64,000 bases of DNA from Luteimonas wenzhouensis (GCF_007859305.1 NZ_VOHE01000006.1:1-64000), one strand, 5' to 3'. Shown: positions 1 to 8,760, counted from the first letter of the stretch. Notes: generated by a model not told the origin, from the sequence alone. Translations and numbers: made by a program.

Positions 1-106
1 AGTGCTGGAAGATCTCCCAGCAGCTTCTTGACTGGCGAGCCTGCTTGATCCGCTGCTGATGGTCAGCAAGGTCGGTTGAGCGATCACCCCGCACTGTTCT
101 CAGTGA

Positions 107-283
107 TCAATCTCATTGGTACCCGCATTCCGCAGCCGCGCCGAAGCGAAGGTGCTGATCGAACGCTGGCGGCAGTTCTACAACGAGCAGCGGCCGCACA
201 GCGCCCATGGCTACAAACCCCCGGCGACCGTTCGCCGGAACTGGTCGGAACCCGATACCATTCACCCCGGACTCACTGCCTGA
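107..283 (+). pseudogene. IS3-family transposase (orfB) C-terminal remnant
   Basis: The frame encodes the typical IS3 OrfB tail, with the fragments IERWRQFYNEQRPHS and GYKPPA, and ends at a TGA at 281-283. A TGA at 104-106 closes the frame upstream, and no DDE catalytic core is present, so this is a truncated, inactive relic. The first 106 bases of the window hold nothing else I recognise. Family knowledge: this tail follows the last catalytic glutamate of IS3 integrases. The exact IS subgroup cannot be told from so short a piece. Confidence 0.8.
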
Positions 284-406
284 TTGGCTACAAGTTCCAT
301 ACTCAGGTCAGGTATGCTGGCGAGCCTTGGCCAACCGCCCGGCGATGTCGCGTCCCGGGGCGTTTGTCCGGGGAAAAGTGGTTGCTTCGCAGTTCCCGAG
401 GAAGTG

Positions 407-742
407 ATGTACTGGCTGTACCTCGCCACGCTTGTCTTCCTGCTCATCGCAAGTTACGCACACCACCGCACATCCGCCGATGCCGGCATGCAACCGGTTC
501 CGGGAACCGTGGAATCGACGGCCTACCGCTGGTTCGGAGGCGGGCTCGCGACCCTGGGGATCCTCGCCCTGCTCGGCTGGGGGTTCGCGGCGTATGCCTG
601 GTGGGTGCCGTTGGTCAGCCTGGCCGTCGCGTCCCTCGTCGCGGGGCTCGTTTACGCGGTGCTTCCGCTTGGTGTTACCTTGGTCCTGGTGGCCTTCCCG
701 CTCGCGGTCGGTTCGGGGATCGCCATGGTCCTGACCTTGTAA
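407..742 (+). CDS. Small integral membrane protein of unknown function
   Basis: The product has 111 residues and I do not recognise its family. It is almost entirely hydrophobic, with likely membrane segments near residues 1-17, 42-62, 65-85 and 87-110 and a short polar loop (20-40) between the first two. The ATG at 407 is preceded by a weak GAGG; a GTG one codon earlier is an alternative start. It lies directly after the IS3 relic and before a VOC protein, with no clear operon partner. Function unknown. Confidence 0.65.
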   Translation: MYWLYLATLVFLLIASYAHHRTSADAGMQPVPGTVESTAYRWFGGGLATLGILALLGWGFAAYAWWVPLVSLAVASLVAGLVYAVLPLGVTLVLVAFPLAVGSGIAMVLTL

Positions 743-786
743 GGGCGCCGCGCCTGGCCCCGGGGCCGGAGGCGGGAGGACGCGTC

Positions 787-1152
787 ATGGCACTCGTGGG
801 GATCGTCCCGATGCTTCCGGCCCACGACCTGGCGGCGAGCGTGGCCTTCTATCGCCGGCTGGGGTTCGAGGTGGAGAACCTGCGCGAGGAGTGGGGCTGG
901 GCCTCGATGGCCCTCGGGCCGCACCGGATCATGCTGGACCGTTCCATCGCCGGCGGCGTGCATGCGTGCCGCAACGCGGTCGTGTACCTGTACGCGGACG
1001 ACCTGGACCAGCTCCGCGAGCGCGCTGCGCTGGCCGGGCCCGAGGGGCCGGAGATCCGCGACACCTTCTACGGCATGCGGGAGTTCCGCGTGCTCGATCC
1101 CAGCGGCAACCAGGTCTGGGTGGGGCAGGCCCGTGGGCAGCCGGCCGGTTGA
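787..1152 (+). CDS. VOC-family (glyoxalase/bleomycin-resistance fold) protein
   Basis: This 121-residue protein has the single-domain VOC layout. It opens with a strand and the segment AASVAFYRRLGFEV and ends with FRVLDPSGNQVWVG, the usual C-terminal strand of the fold. Family members are glyoxalases, dioxygenases and antibiotic-sequestering proteins, normally paired or dimeric. A bleomycin-resistance-like binding protein is the closest reading, but substrate and metal binding cannot be assigned: the first usual His position is not evident. A GGGAGGA ribosome site lies about 7 bases before the ATG. An in-frame upstream extension exists but has no coding character. Confidence 0.8.
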   Translation: MALVGIVPMLPAHDLAASVAFYRRLGFEVENLREEWGWASMALGPHRIMLDRSIAGGVHACRNAVVYLYADDLDQLRERAALAGPEGPEIRDTFYGMREFRVLDPSGNQVWVGQARGQPAG

Positions 1153-1231
1153 CGGGCAGGCAGCTGGCGGTGCGTCGCGCCCGCCGTGCTGGCGGGCCGG
1201 GGGCCTGGGGCCTTCCGGTCCTTTCGCCTTG

Positions 1232-1645
1232 ATGCAACGGCCTGTCCGCACCAGGGCCGCGCTGCGGGGGGCGGCGATGGCGGCGTTGCTGCTGGTCGCC
1301 GGCTGCGACGTCCTGACCGATGCCGCCACCCGCCTTGCGTTCGAGATCGAGGCCGCCGCCAGGAGTCTGGAGAGGGACGGGGACCGGGTCACCCTGCGCC
1401 ACGAGGTTCCGTCCAGGCCCGGGGAGTGCGAGGGCCCCTACACCGTCCAGCTGGACAAGGTGGGGGCGCTGGTCTTCTGGTGCCGGGATGCGGAAGGGAA
1501 CGTGCTGGCCAGCCCCGGGACGTCCCACCACAGACGCTTCGTCCGGACGCCGGAGACGTACTACCTGCACAAGCAGGCCGGGGAGCCGCTGGTGATCGAA
1601 CTCGAGCGCAGGGCCGGCGAGGTGGTGATCGTCGACGTGCAGTGA
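1232..1645 (+). CDS. Putative lipoprotein, unknown function
   Basis: The 137-residue product begins with a basic stretch, then a hydrophobic run ending in LLLVAGC, a lipobox with Cys25 as the lipidation site, so it should be a periplasm-facing lipoprotein. The mature part is mostly polar and contains two further cysteines that could form a disulphide, around ECEGPY and FWCRD. I do not recognise the family. A second ATG at 1277 would leave a shorter signal sequence. It is followed at 88 bases by an acetyltransferase gene, and nothing links the two functionally. Confidence 0.65.
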   Translation: MQRPVRTRAALRGAAMAALLLVAGCDVLTDAATRLAFEIEAAARSLERDGDRVTLRHEVPSRPGECEGPYTVQLDKVGALVFWCRDAEGNVLASPGTSHHRRFVRTPETYYLHKQAGEPLVIELERRAGEVVIVDVQ

Positions 1646-1733
1646 GGCCCGCCCCCGCGTACGATCCGCGGCGGGCTTCCATCCATGCGGTCGGGCCGCG
1701 CCAGCGCGCGACGTTCGATCCAGGCGGGGATCG

Positions 1734-2315
1734 ATGGCGACACCGACCTCTATCGAAACGGCCATCCGGCGCGCGTCGTCCGCGGACGATGCCGCGCTGG
1801 CGGTGGTCGGCCAGGCGACCTTCCTGGAAACGTTCGCCGGCGTGCTCGACGGCGCGGCGATCGTCGCCCACTGCCGCGAGGCCCATTCCGCCGCGCGGTA
1901 CCGCCAGTGGCTGGAGCAACCCGGCTGCGCGGCCTGGCTGGCGGAGGCGCCGGGCGGGGCGCCGGTGGGATACGCGCTGGTGGCGGCCCCGGACCTTCCG
2001 TCGGCCGATCCCGGACGCGACCTCGAACTCAAGCGCATCTACCTGCTGGGGCGCTGTCGTGGTGGCGGCACGGGCAGGCGCCTGCTCGCCGAAGCGATCG
2101 CGTTCGCGCGCGATGCCGGGGCGTCGCGGCTGCTGCTCGGCGTGTACGCCGGCAACGCGGCGGCGATCGGCTTCTATCGCAGGCACGGGTTCGTGGACGT
2201 GGCCGAGCGCCGGTTCAATGTCGGCGGAACGGCTTACGATGACCGGGTGATGGGCCTGGCGCTCGACGGCAGCGCCGCGCACGCATCGCCCGCGCCTTCC
2301 GGCCGCCCGGCCTGA
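1734..2315 (+). CDS. GNAT-family N-acetyltransferase
   Basis: The 193-residue protein has the acetyl-CoA-binding motif A (YLLGRCRGGGTGRRLL, where the RGGGTG loop grips the pyrophosphate). It is followed by LLLGVYAGNAAAIGFYRRHGF, split here as LLLGVYAGNAAAIGF and YRRHGF, the classic motif B and its Tyr. These are defining GNAT features. The acceptor substrate cannot be deduced; small-molecule or ribosomal-protein acetylation are both possible. The last ~15 residues (Ala/Pro/Ser-rich) look like a disordered tail. A GGCGGGGAT ribosome site precedes the ATG. Confidence 0.85.
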   Translation: MATPTSIETAIRRASSADDAALAVVGQATFLETFAGVLDGAAIVAHCREAHSAARYRQWLEQPGCAAWLAEAPGGAPVGYALVAAPDLPSADPGRDLELKRIYLLGRCRGGGTGRRLLAEAIAFARDAGASRLLLGVYAGNAAAIGFYRRHGFVDVAERRFNVGGTAYDDRVMGLALDGSAAHASPAPSGRPA

Positions 2316-2371
2316 CGTGCGCGCCAGGCCAGCGCCATCCATGGACGACTCTTCAAGGAGGATCCTGACGC

Positions 2372-2929
2372 ATGTACGACGCCGCTCCATCCGCGCCCCC
2401 GCTGCTTCCACCACCAGGACGGTATGCGGACCTCGGGAGAGGTTCGATCATCGATCGCCGCAAGGCGGTCAACGCGATGCTGCGCTATCCGCGTGTCGAG
2501 GAGCTGCGGTCGGTGGTGTACGCCTGCGGCGAGGATCGCTACCTCGTCACCGCCACGACCAGCATCTGGGAGGCCGGCCCCGTGGCGCGACTGCCCTGGG
2601 ACGTGGCGGACGAGGAACTGGGGTATGCGGTCCTCGATTCGCTGTTGCAGTACCACGCGCATCCGCCGCCGCCGCGCAACGGCGGGGTCAGGACATGGCG
2701 CGCGCTGCAGGCCTCGGGCGCGCGGTCGCGGAAGCGGTTCAAGGAGATCTCCAACTACGTCGACCTGCGGACCATCGGTTCGGGGATCGTCATCTGCGCG
2801 GGCGACCTGCCGGGCGGGGTCTTTGTCGGCCAGCTCGCGTCCATCGCTCCGGCGCCCGCGGAGATCGGTGGCCTGGTCCGCAAGCTCGTGGGGCTGTGGC
2901 GGACGCTGGCGCCGCAGGCCACGGCCTGA
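2372..2929 (+). CDS. Hypothetical cytosolic protein
   Basis: This 185-residue protein is not recognised. A strong AAGGAGG at 2356-2362 sets the start at the ATG at 2372. There is no signal peptide or membrane segment. The N-terminal 20 residues are proline-rich, the middle is mixed alpha/beta, and a basic patch ([11 protein letters not shown]) lies near residue 120. The gene stands alone between an acetyltransferase and the ynfA remnant and has normal base composition for the region, so it looks real, but no role can be proposed. Confidence 0.6.
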   Translation: MYDAAPSAPPLLPPPGRYADLGRGSIIDRRKAVNAMLRYPRVEELRSVVYACGEDRYLVTATTSIWEAGPVARLPWDVADEELGYAVLDSLLQYHAHPPPPRNGGVRTWRALQASGARSRKRFKEISNYVDLRTIGSGIVICAGDLPGGVFVGQLASIAPAPAEIGGLVRKLVGLWRTLAPQATA

Positions 2930-2978
2930 GGCCCGGCGGCCGGGCAGCGGCATCGCGGCGGGAGCGAGGTCGGGAAGG

Positions 2979-3719
2979 ATGGTCGTGCAGGCGCTGAAGC
3001 TCCTGGGCCTGTTCGTCGCCACCGCGCTGGCCGAGATCGTCGGCTGCTACCTGCCGTACCTCTGGCTCAGGCAGGGCAAGCCGGCGTGGCTGCTGCTGCC
3101 GGCCGCGCTGAGCCTGGCGGCGTTCGTCTGGCTGCTCACGCTGCATCCGCACGCCGCCGGCCGGGTGTACGCCGCCTATGGCGGGGTGTACATCTGCGTG
3201 GCCCTGGCCTGGCTGTGGGCCGTGGATGCGATCCGGCCCGGCCATGCATCCGGACACCGCGCGCTACAACGCGCCGCTCGACCCCGGCCAGCGCGAACTC
3301 TGCGACCTGCTGGCGCGCGAGATCGACGGCCACCTGGCCGGCGCGGAGAACCGGGTCTGGCACGGCCATCCGGTCTGGTTCCTGGAGGGCAACCCCATCG
3401 TCGGTTACAGCCGGCAGAAGCAGGGCATCCGCCTGATGTTCTGGAGCGGGGCCGATTTCGGCGAGCCCGGGCTCGACGTGGCCGGCGGCAAGTTCCGGGA
3501 CGCCTCGGTGTTCTACCGCCAGGCCGGGGACGTCGACGTGGCGGCCCTGCGCCGCTGGCTCGGCAAGGCGCGCCAGATCCAGTGGGACTACCGCAACCTG
3601 GCCAGGCGCAAGGGACGCCTGGAGCCGCTGCGCGGGCTGCAGGCGCCGTGAGCGCGCCGGCGCGCCGGCCGCGCGGCGGGGAAGATGCCTGTGCAGGTTG
3701 TGAGACGGCCGCGGCCTAG
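2979..3719 (+). pseudogene. ynfA: YnfA/UPF0060 small membrane transporter, C-terminally damaged
   Basis: Residues 1-88 match the UPF0060/YnfA family closely: [40 protein letters not shown] and [20 protein letters not shown] cover three of its four helices. Just after AVDAIRP the match stops, and the fourth helix (normally about 20 residues) is absent. The frame then runs on for about 158 residues as an arginine- and glycine-rich shadow of the downstream gene, with a stop at 3717-3719. The match ends within 4 bases of the ATG of the DUF1801 gene, which suggests a deletion that joined the two. It could still be expressed as a three-helix protein, but I judge it broken. Confidence 0.55.
3244..3651 (+). 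CDS. DUF1801-family protein
   Basis: The 135-residue product has the DUF1801 layout. After a polar N-terminus (MHPDTARYN) comes the segment [18 protein letters not shown], then [18 protein letters not shown], typical of this small alpha/beta family, whose function is unknown although it is often annotated as a general-purpose ligand-binding fold. The gene is complete and begins exactly where homology in the preceding ynfA frame is lost, so it may be translated from the same message. No ribosome site is obvious, which fits translational coupling. Confidence 0.75.
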   Translation: MHPDTARYNAPLDPGQRELCDLLAREIDGHLAGAENRVWHGHPVWFLEGNPIVGYSRQKQGIRLMFWSGADFGEPGLDVAGGKFRDASVFYRQAGDVDVAALRRWLGKARQIQWDYRNLARRKGRLEPLRGLQAP

Positions 3720-3722
3720 ACT
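3717..3722 (+). promoter_or_regulatory. TANACT -10 box close to the rmuC start
   Basis: TAGACT lies six bases before the rmuC ATG, and there is no Shine-Dalgarno sequence between them. A -10 box here would place the RNA start at or next to the ATG, giving a leaderless or near-leaderless mRNA. The same TANACT arrangement recurs before rlmI, ubiA and a DUF2946 gene in this window. No good -35 hexamer is visible. Confidence 0.4.
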
Positions 3723-3728
3723 GTGCCG

Positions 3729-5297
3729 ATGGAACCGACCGCCCTGCTGATCGTCATCGCCGTCCTGCTGCTGCTGGCCGTGGGCCTGCTGGTGGCGCTG
3801 GTGCTGCGCCGCCCCGGCGCGCTGCTCGAGCGCGCGCTGCGCGAGGAGCAGCGCGAGGGCCGGGCCGAACTGCGCCAGCAGCTCGACGGGCTGTCGGCGC
3901 TGCAGGAGCAGCGCAACGAAGCCTTCGGCCGGCGCCTGGAGGACCTGGCGCTGCGCACCGACCAGCGCCTGGACGTGCTGCGCGAGGCGCTGACCGAGGA
4001 CGCGCGCAAGTCGCGCGGCGAGCACGCCGAGCAGCAGCACCGGTTCGAACTGGCGCTCGGCCAGCGGCTGCAGGGGATGCGCGAGCAGATGGACGCGTTC
4101 GGCCAGCAGCAGGAGGCGCGCATGCACGCCTTCGCCCAGCAGCAGGCCGAGCTGGTGGCGCGGGTGGACGCGGGCATGGCCGCGCTGCGCCAGGCGCTGG
4201 CCGAGGAACTGGCGCGTTCGCGCGGCGAGGGCGCCGAGCAGCAGCAGCGCTTCGCCGAGGCGCTGGGCGCGCGCCTGGCCGAACTCACCCAGCGCAACGA
4301 GCAGCGCATCGGCGAGATGCGCGCCACCCTCGACCAGCAGCTGCGCGCGCTGCAGGAGGACAACGCCGCCAAGCTGGAGAAGATGCGCGAGACCGTGGAC
4401 GAGAAGCTGCAGAGCACGCTCACCACGCGCCTGGATTCCTCGTTCAAGCTCGTCTCCGAGCGCCTGGAGCAGGTCCAGCGCGGGCTGGGCGAGATGCAGC
4501 AGCTGGCCACGGGCGTGGGCGACCTCAAGCGGGTGCTGACCAACGTCAAGACCCGCGGCACCTGGGGCGAGGTGCAGCTGGACAACCTGCTCGAGCAGAC
4601 CCTGGTGCCCGAGCAGTACGCGCGCAGCGTGCGGGTGCGCCCCGACAGCGCCGAGGCGGTGGACTTCGCGGTGCGCCTGCCCGGGCGCGGCAGCGGCGAC
4701 GCGCCGGTGTGGCTGCCGATCGACTGCAAGTTCCCGCGCGAGGACTACGAGCGCCTGCTCGATGCGCAGGAGCAGGCCGAGCCGGACCTGGTGCGTGCCA
4801 CCGGCGCGCAGCTGGAGAAGGCGGTGCGGATTCAGGCCAAGTCGATCTGCGAGAAGTACATCGTGCCGCCGCACACCACCGATTTCGCGGTCATGTTCCT
4901 GCCCACCGAAGGCCTGTACGCCGAAGTCATCCGTCGCCCCGGCCTGACCGACGCACTGCAGCGTGACCACCGCATCGTGGTGGCCGGGCCGACCACGATC
5001 ACCGCCCTGCTCAACAGCCTGCAGATGGGCTTCCGCACCTTGGCGATCGAGCAGCGCTCGAGCGAGGTGTGGAAGCTGCTGGGCGCGGTGAAGAGCGAGT
5101 TCGGCAAGTTCGCCGGCATCCTCGAGCGGGCCGAGAAGCAGATCACCACGGTCGGCCGCAGCCTCGGCGACGCCAGCCGCAAGACCCGCACCATCGAGCG
5201 CCACCTGCGCGGGGTCGAGACGCTGTCCGGCCCGGAGGCCGCGGGCCTGCTCGGCGATGCCGCCAACGCGGACGACGGTGACGACGCCCCGGCGTGA
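3729..5297 (+). CDS. rmuC: RmuC-family DNA recombination protein
   Basis: The 522-residue protein starts with one membrane anchor (residues about 4-26), followed by some 200 residues of Glu/Gln/Arg-rich coiled coil built on repeats such as EEQREGRAELRQQLD. The conserved RmuC nuclease-like domain follows, including TRGTWGEVQLDNLLEQ, LPIDCKFPREDYERL and VVAGPTTITALLNSLQMGF. In Escherichia coli RmuC limits inversions at short inverted repeats and is predicted to be a nuclease. The length fits the family. The ATG at 3729 is preferred to the GTG at 3723 because of the -10-like TAGACT just upstream. It converges with the mla operon. Confidence 0.93.
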   Translation: MEPTALLIVIAVLLLLAVGLLVALVLRRPGALLERALREEQREGRAELRQQLDGLSALQEQRNEAFGRRLEDLALRTDQRLDVLREALTEDARKSRGEHAEQQHRFELALGQRLQGMREQMDAFGQQQEARMHAFAQQQAELVARVDAGMAALRQALAEELARSRGEGAEQQQRFAEALGARLAELTQRNEQRIGEMRATLDQQLRALQEDNAAKLEKMRETVDEKLQSTLTTRLDSSFKLVSERLEQVQRGLGEMQQLATGVGDLKRVLTNVKTRGTWGEVQLDNLLEQTLVPEQYARSVRVRPDSAEAVDFAVRLPGRGSGDAPVWLPIDCKFPREDYERLLDAQEQAEPDLVRATGAQLEKAVRIQAKSICEKYIVPPHTTDFAVMFLPTEGLYAEVIRRPGLTDALQRDHRIVVAGPTTITALLNSLQMGFRTLAIEQRSSEVWKLLGAVKSEFGKFAGILERAEKQITTVGRSLGDASRKTRTIERHLRGVETLSGPEAAGLLGDAANADDGDDAPA

Positions 5298-5318
5298 TCC
5301 CGTGCCGTGGGCCCCCGC

Positions 5319-6407
5319 TCAGGGCGTGGGCGACAGCGGCACGATCGGCATCACGTCCACCGGCACCGTCGGGTTGGCCTCGTCCTCGAGCAGGTAGTCG
5401 GGCAGGTCCTCGGACTGCTCGCTGCGCCGGTCGGACTGGATCAGGTAGTTGCGCCGCTGCATCCAGGCGTCGCGCACCAGCGCGTACTCGTCGGCCGCGC
5501 CCTCGCGCATCGCGTCGACCGCGAACAGCTGGGTGCGCAGGTCCACCAGCTGCAGGCCCTGGAGGAAGTAGCGGGCCCGGTCGTCCTCGACCTGGCGGAT
5601 CGGCGACAGCGGGGCGTCGCCGAGCAGGCCGAAGGTGTCGCGCAGGGTACGCGGGCCGAACAGCGGCAGTTCCACGTAGCGCGAGTTCTTCCAGCCCCAC
5701 ACGCCCAGGGTCTGGCCGAAATCCTCGCTGCGGTTGGGGATCCGCATCCTCGTGGCCGGGTCGAACAGCCCGCCGATGCCGATCGTGGCATTGACCAGGA
5801 ACCGGCCCAGCGACTGCCCGGCATGTCCCGGGCGGCCCTGCAGCAGCGCGTTGAGCGCGCTCACCGGCTGGCCGAGGTTGCTGAAGAAGTTGCCCACCCC
5901 GAGCCGCACCGGGCGCGGCACCACACGCACGTAGAACTTCGCCAGCGGCTTGGCGATGGAGCGGTCGACGGCGTTGTTGAAGCGGTGCACGCGCCGGTTC
6001 CAGCCTTCCCACGGATCGTAGCTGACCGGCAGCTGGGCCGGTTCGGGCAGGGTGGGATCGGCGACCGGGTCGTAGGGCGCCTGGCCGTAGATCGCGGCGT
6101 AGTCGAGTTCGGCCTGGGTGGGCACGGACGCGTCGCCCTGCATCGCCACGTCCGGTGCGGCGGCATCGGTCGCCCCGGACGGCGGCAGCGCGTCCGGCGC
6201 GGCTGCACCGGTGTCCCCGGCCCCGGGCGATGCGGGCACCGACGCGGCGTCCATCGCGTCGCCGGCATCGAGCGTGGCGTCGGGCGTGGCGTCTGGCATC
6301 GCGGCCGGTGCGGGCGCAGGGGCGCGGGTGCCGCCGGTGCCGGCGCATGCGGCCAGCAGCAGGGGCAGCAGGAACGGGAGCAGGCGTGGGGGGCGGCGCG
6401 GCGTCAT
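5319..6407 (-). CDS. mlaA: MlaA/VacJ outer-membrane lipoprotein
   Basis: MlaA sits in the outer membrane and removes mislocalised phospholipids from the outer leaflet, passing them to MlaC. The ATG at 6407 gives a short signal ending LLLAAC, with lipidation at Cys21. Residues 22 to about 125 are an unusually long Ala/Asp/Pro-rich linker. The MlaA domain then starts at YDPWEGWNRRVHRFNN and includes GLFDPATRM and GQTLGVWG. A longer upstream frame exists but lacks a signal. It is the last gene of the minus-strand mla operon, 31 bases after mlaB. The total of 362 residues exceeds the E. coli protein (251) because of the linker and the C-terminal tail. Confidence 0.93.
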   Translation of the reverse strand: MTPRRPPRLLPFLLPLLLAACAGTGGTRAPAPAPAAMPDATPDATLDAGDAMDAASVPASPGAGDTGAAAPDALPPSGATDAAAPDVAMQGDASVPTQAELDYAAIYGQAPYDPVADPTLPEPAQLPVSYDPWEGWNRRVHRFNNAVDRSIAKPLAKFYVRVVPRPVRLGVGNFFSNLGQPVSALNALLQGRPGHAGQSLGRFLVNATIGIGGLFDPATRMRIPNRSEDFGQTLGVWGWKNSRYVELPLFGPRTLRDTFGLLGDAPLSPIRQVEDDRARYFLQGLQLVDLRTQLFAVDAMREGAADEYALVRDAWMQRRNYLIQSDRRSEQSEDLPDYLLEDEANPTVPVDVMPIVPLSPTP

Positions 6408-6438
6408 CGGGCGATCCGTCGGCGTGGCCGCGCGGGCC

Positions 6439-6726
6439 TCATGCCCGCGCGAAGGACAGGGAGGGGGAGAGCCGGTAGGCGCGGCGCAGGCCGTCGAGAC
6501 CGGGCGGATCGCCGGCCACTTCCACGCCTCCGACACGTTGCGCGAGTTCCACCAGCAGCGCAAGGCCCGCGCTGTCGACCGAGGCCACCGCCGTCAGATC
6601 GAAGCGTTCCACGCCCGCGAGCACGTCGAGCGCGCGCGGCCACAGCGCGGGCACCGCAGCGCGGTCGAGCGCGCCGGCGAACGCCAGCGTGCCCGCCTCG
6701 CGCCGGACCGTGGCCGCGGCCGCCAT
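6439..6726 (-). CDS. mlaB: MlaB STAS-domain subunit
   Basis: This 95-residue cytosolic STAS protein would bind the MlaF ATPase and stabilise the MlaFEDB inner-membrane complex. The core ERFDLTAVASVDSAGLALLV contains the DSAG turn seen in STAS proteins. The start ATG at 6726 shares one base with the mlaC stop (TGATG), so the two are translationally coupled. The short length is normal for the family. The sequence alone would not separate it from other STAS proteins; the operon position gives the assignment. Confidence 0.85.
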   Translation of the reverse strand: MAAAATVRREAGTLAFAGALDRAAVPALWPRALDVLAGVERFDLTAVASVDSAGLALLVELAQRVGGVEVAGDPPGLDGLRRAYRLSPSLSFARA

Positions 6727-7391
6727 CAGTTGCCGCCGGTGGCGGGCGAGAGCTGCCCGCTGCGCAGCTCCCGGGTGACCTGGGCGATCGACTTGCGCTG
6801 CAGTTCCGCGTCGAACTGCTGGCGGAAGGTCTGCACGAACGACACGCCTTCCACCATCACGTCGAACACGCGCCAGCCGTTGCCGGCGCGGCGCAGCAGG
6901 TAGTCGACCGGGATCGGCTCGCCGCCCTGGCGCAGCAGTTCGCTCGAGACCTTCACGCCCAGGCCGCGCGGCAGCGCGGTCTCGGACTTGATCCGCACCT
7001 GCAGCCGGGTGTTGAAGTCGATCAGCGAGGAGCCGTAACGGCGCATCAGGTTCTGCGCCAGGGCGTCGCCGAACGCCTTCACCTCCTCGTCCGAGGCGCC
7101 GCGGCCGTGGCGGCCGAGCACCTGGCGCGCCGCGTAGTCGCGGTCGAACATGTTCTCGAACTCGCCGATCATGAACGCCTGCAGCGCGGCGCGGTCGCCG
7201 GCGAACTCGGCGCGGCGGGCCTCGATGGTCTCGAGCACGCGGCGGGTGTTGTTGAGCACCAGCTCGCTCGGCGAGCCCTGCATGGCCGCGGGCGCGGCCT
7301 GCTGCGCCTGGGCGGTGGCGACCACGGGCGCCGCGGCGAGCAGGGTCGCGGCGAGCGCGATGGCGATGGCGTTGCGGGGGAGGCGGATCAT
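6726..7391 (-). CDS. mlaC: MlaC periplasmic phospholipid carrier
   Basis: MlaC shuttles phospholipids between the outer-membrane MlaA complex and the inner-membrane MlaFEDB transporter. The 221-residue protein has a Sec signal (residues 1-28, ending VATAQAQ) and then the tol-tolerance Ttg2/MlaC domain, with FENMFDRDYAARQVLG, GNGWRVFDVMVEGVSFVQT and a C-terminal helix. Its ATG overlaps the mlaD stop (ATGA) and its stop overlaps the mlaB start. Length and neighbours agree with the family. Confidence 0.93.
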   Translation of the reverse strand: MIRLPRNAIAIALAATLLAAAPVVATAQAQQAAPAAMQGSPSELVLNNTRRVLETIEARRAEFAGDRAALQAFMIGEFENMFDRDYAARQVLGRHGRGASDEEVKAFGDALAQNLMRRYGSSLIDFNTRLQVRIKSETALPRGLGVKVSSELLRQGGEPIPVDYLLRRAGNGWRVFDVMVEGVSFVQTFRQQFDAELQRKSIAQVTRELRSGQLSPATGGN

Positions 7392-7900
7392 GGGGTCGTT
7401 CCTTCTTCCGTGGCGGGGGGCGCGGAGGGTGCGGCATTGTCGCCGCCGCCGCTGAACATGTACTTGCCGACCATCTGCATCAGGTCCACCGCCGGCGTGG
7501 TGAACACCAGTTCCTCGCCGGGCCTGAACACCTCCAGGTCGCCGCCCGGCTGCAGGCCGACGTAGCTCTCGCCGAGCAGGCCGCCGGTGAGGATGCTGGC
7601 CGAGGTGTCGATCGGGATCTGGTCGAAGCGGGCGTCGATGGCCAGGGTGACGATGGAGTCGAAACGCTCGGGATCAAGGTCGATCTTCGCCACCCGGCCC
7701 ACGGTCACGCCGCCGATCTTGACCGGCGCGTTGGGCCGCAGCTGGCCGATCTGGGTGAAGCGCGCGGTCAGCTCGTAGCTGTCGCGGGCGAAACCGAAGC
7801 GGCCGTTGGTGGAGGCGATCGCCAGCACCAGCAGCGAGGCCAGCGCCAGCACCAGGAAGGCGCCGACGGCGAATTCGAGACGGGGGCCACGGGTTGCCAT
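7388..7900 (-). CDS. mlaD: MlaD MCE-domain substrate-binding subunit
   Basis: This 170-residue protein has a membrane anchor (residues about 10-31) followed by one MCE domain carrying PNAPVKIGGVTVGRVAKIDL and ASILTGGLLGESYVGLQPGG, the pore-lining signature of MlaD. The domain forms a periplasmic hexameric ring that channels lipid in the MlaFEDB complex. The ATG at 7900 was chosen because it starts right before the anchor; an upstream ATG at 7909 adds three residues. The C-terminus is Ala/Pro-rich. It overlaps mlaC by four bases. Confidence 0.93.
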   Translation of the reverse strand: MATRGPRLEFAVGAFLVLALASLLVLAIASTNGRFGFARDSYELTARFTQIGQLRPNAPVKIGGVTVGRVAKIDLDPERFDSIVTLAIDARFDQIPIDTSASILTGGLLGESYVGLQPGGDLEVFRPGEELVFTTPAVDLMQMVGKYMFSGGGDNAAPSAPPATEEGTTP

Positions 7901-7973
7901 TGGGGTCACCTCGACGCCGCGGGGCGCGGCGGACTGCTCGTTGCGGAAGGGGAGTGGACGCGGCGCATGCGGT

Positions 7974-8723
7974 TCACCGGAACAGGAAGGCCGAGAGCAC
8001 GAAGTTGAACATCAGCACCAGCAGCGAGGCGTTGACCACCGCGCGCGTGGTCGCTACCGAGGTGCCCTCGATGGTCGGCTCGGCGTGGTAGCCGACGTAC
8101 GAGGCCACCAGCGCGGCGGTGCCGCCGAACACCGCGGCCTTGGTGAACGCCGGGACGAAGTCGTCGTGGAAATCCACCGCGTCCTTCATCGTCTGCCAGA
8201 ACGTGCCGTTGTCGATGCCCAGCACCTGCACCGCCTGGAACCAGCTGGCGGCGATGGCGAAGCTGGCGAAGAAGCCGACCAGCAGCGGTACGGTCACCAC
8301 CGCGGCCCAGAACCGCGGCGCGACCGCCTTGGCCACCGGGTCGATCGCCATCAGCCCGAGCGCGGTGATCTGGTCGGTGGCGCGCATCAGGCCGAGCTCG
8401 GCGGCGATCGAGGAGCCCGCGCGGCCGACGAACAGCAGCGCGGTGAGCACCGGCGCCAGCTCGCGGTACAGGCCCAGGCCGATCAGCACGCTGACCTGGT
8501 TCGCGGCGCCGTAGGTCTCCAGGGCGCGGAATCCGAGCAGGGTCAGCGACAGGCCGACGAAGGCGCCGCCGACCGCGATGATCGGCAGCGAGCGCGCGCC
8601 GATCTTGTAGATCTCGCGCACCAGTTCGGCGAACAGGTCGGCGGTCGGGCGCGAGGCGCGCAGCACCGACAGCGAGAACAGGCCGGCGCGGCCGACCGAG
8701 CGCAGGGTGGCGGCGAGGGCCAT
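7974..8723 (-). CDS. mlaE: MlaE lipid-transport permease
   Basis: The 249-residue permease has five to six hydrophobic segments and the MlaE signatures ELAPVLTALLFVGRAGSSIA and AELGLMRATDQITALGLM, which contact the ATPase. It forms the membrane core of MlaFEDB. It lies 73 bases upstream of mlaD and is separated from mlaF by a 175-base spacer holding two palindromic repeats, an unusual insertion in an otherwise tight operon. Length matches the family. Confidence 0.93.
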   Translation of the reverse strand: MALAATLRSVGRAGLFSLSVLRASRPTADLFAELVREIYKIGARSLPIIAVGGAFVGLSLTLLGFRALETYGAANQVSVLIGLGLYRELAPVLTALLFVGRAGSSIAAELGLMRATDQITALGLMAIDPVAKAVAPRFWAAVVTVPLLVGFFASFAIAASWFQAVQVLGIDNGTFWQTMKDAVDFHDDFVPAFTKAAVFGGTAALVASYVGYHAEPTIEGTSVATTRAVVNASLLVLMFNFVLSAFLFR

Positions 8724-8760
8724 CAGCGGCGCCTCCGCGTGCTGCCGGCGGTTGGGCTGC

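Noticed and set aside
76..1152. A single 358-residue protein ending in the VOC domain
   Set aside because: The upstream part overlaps the IS3 relic and the small membrane protein in another frame and lacks coding character. A good ribosome site marks the VOC start at 787.
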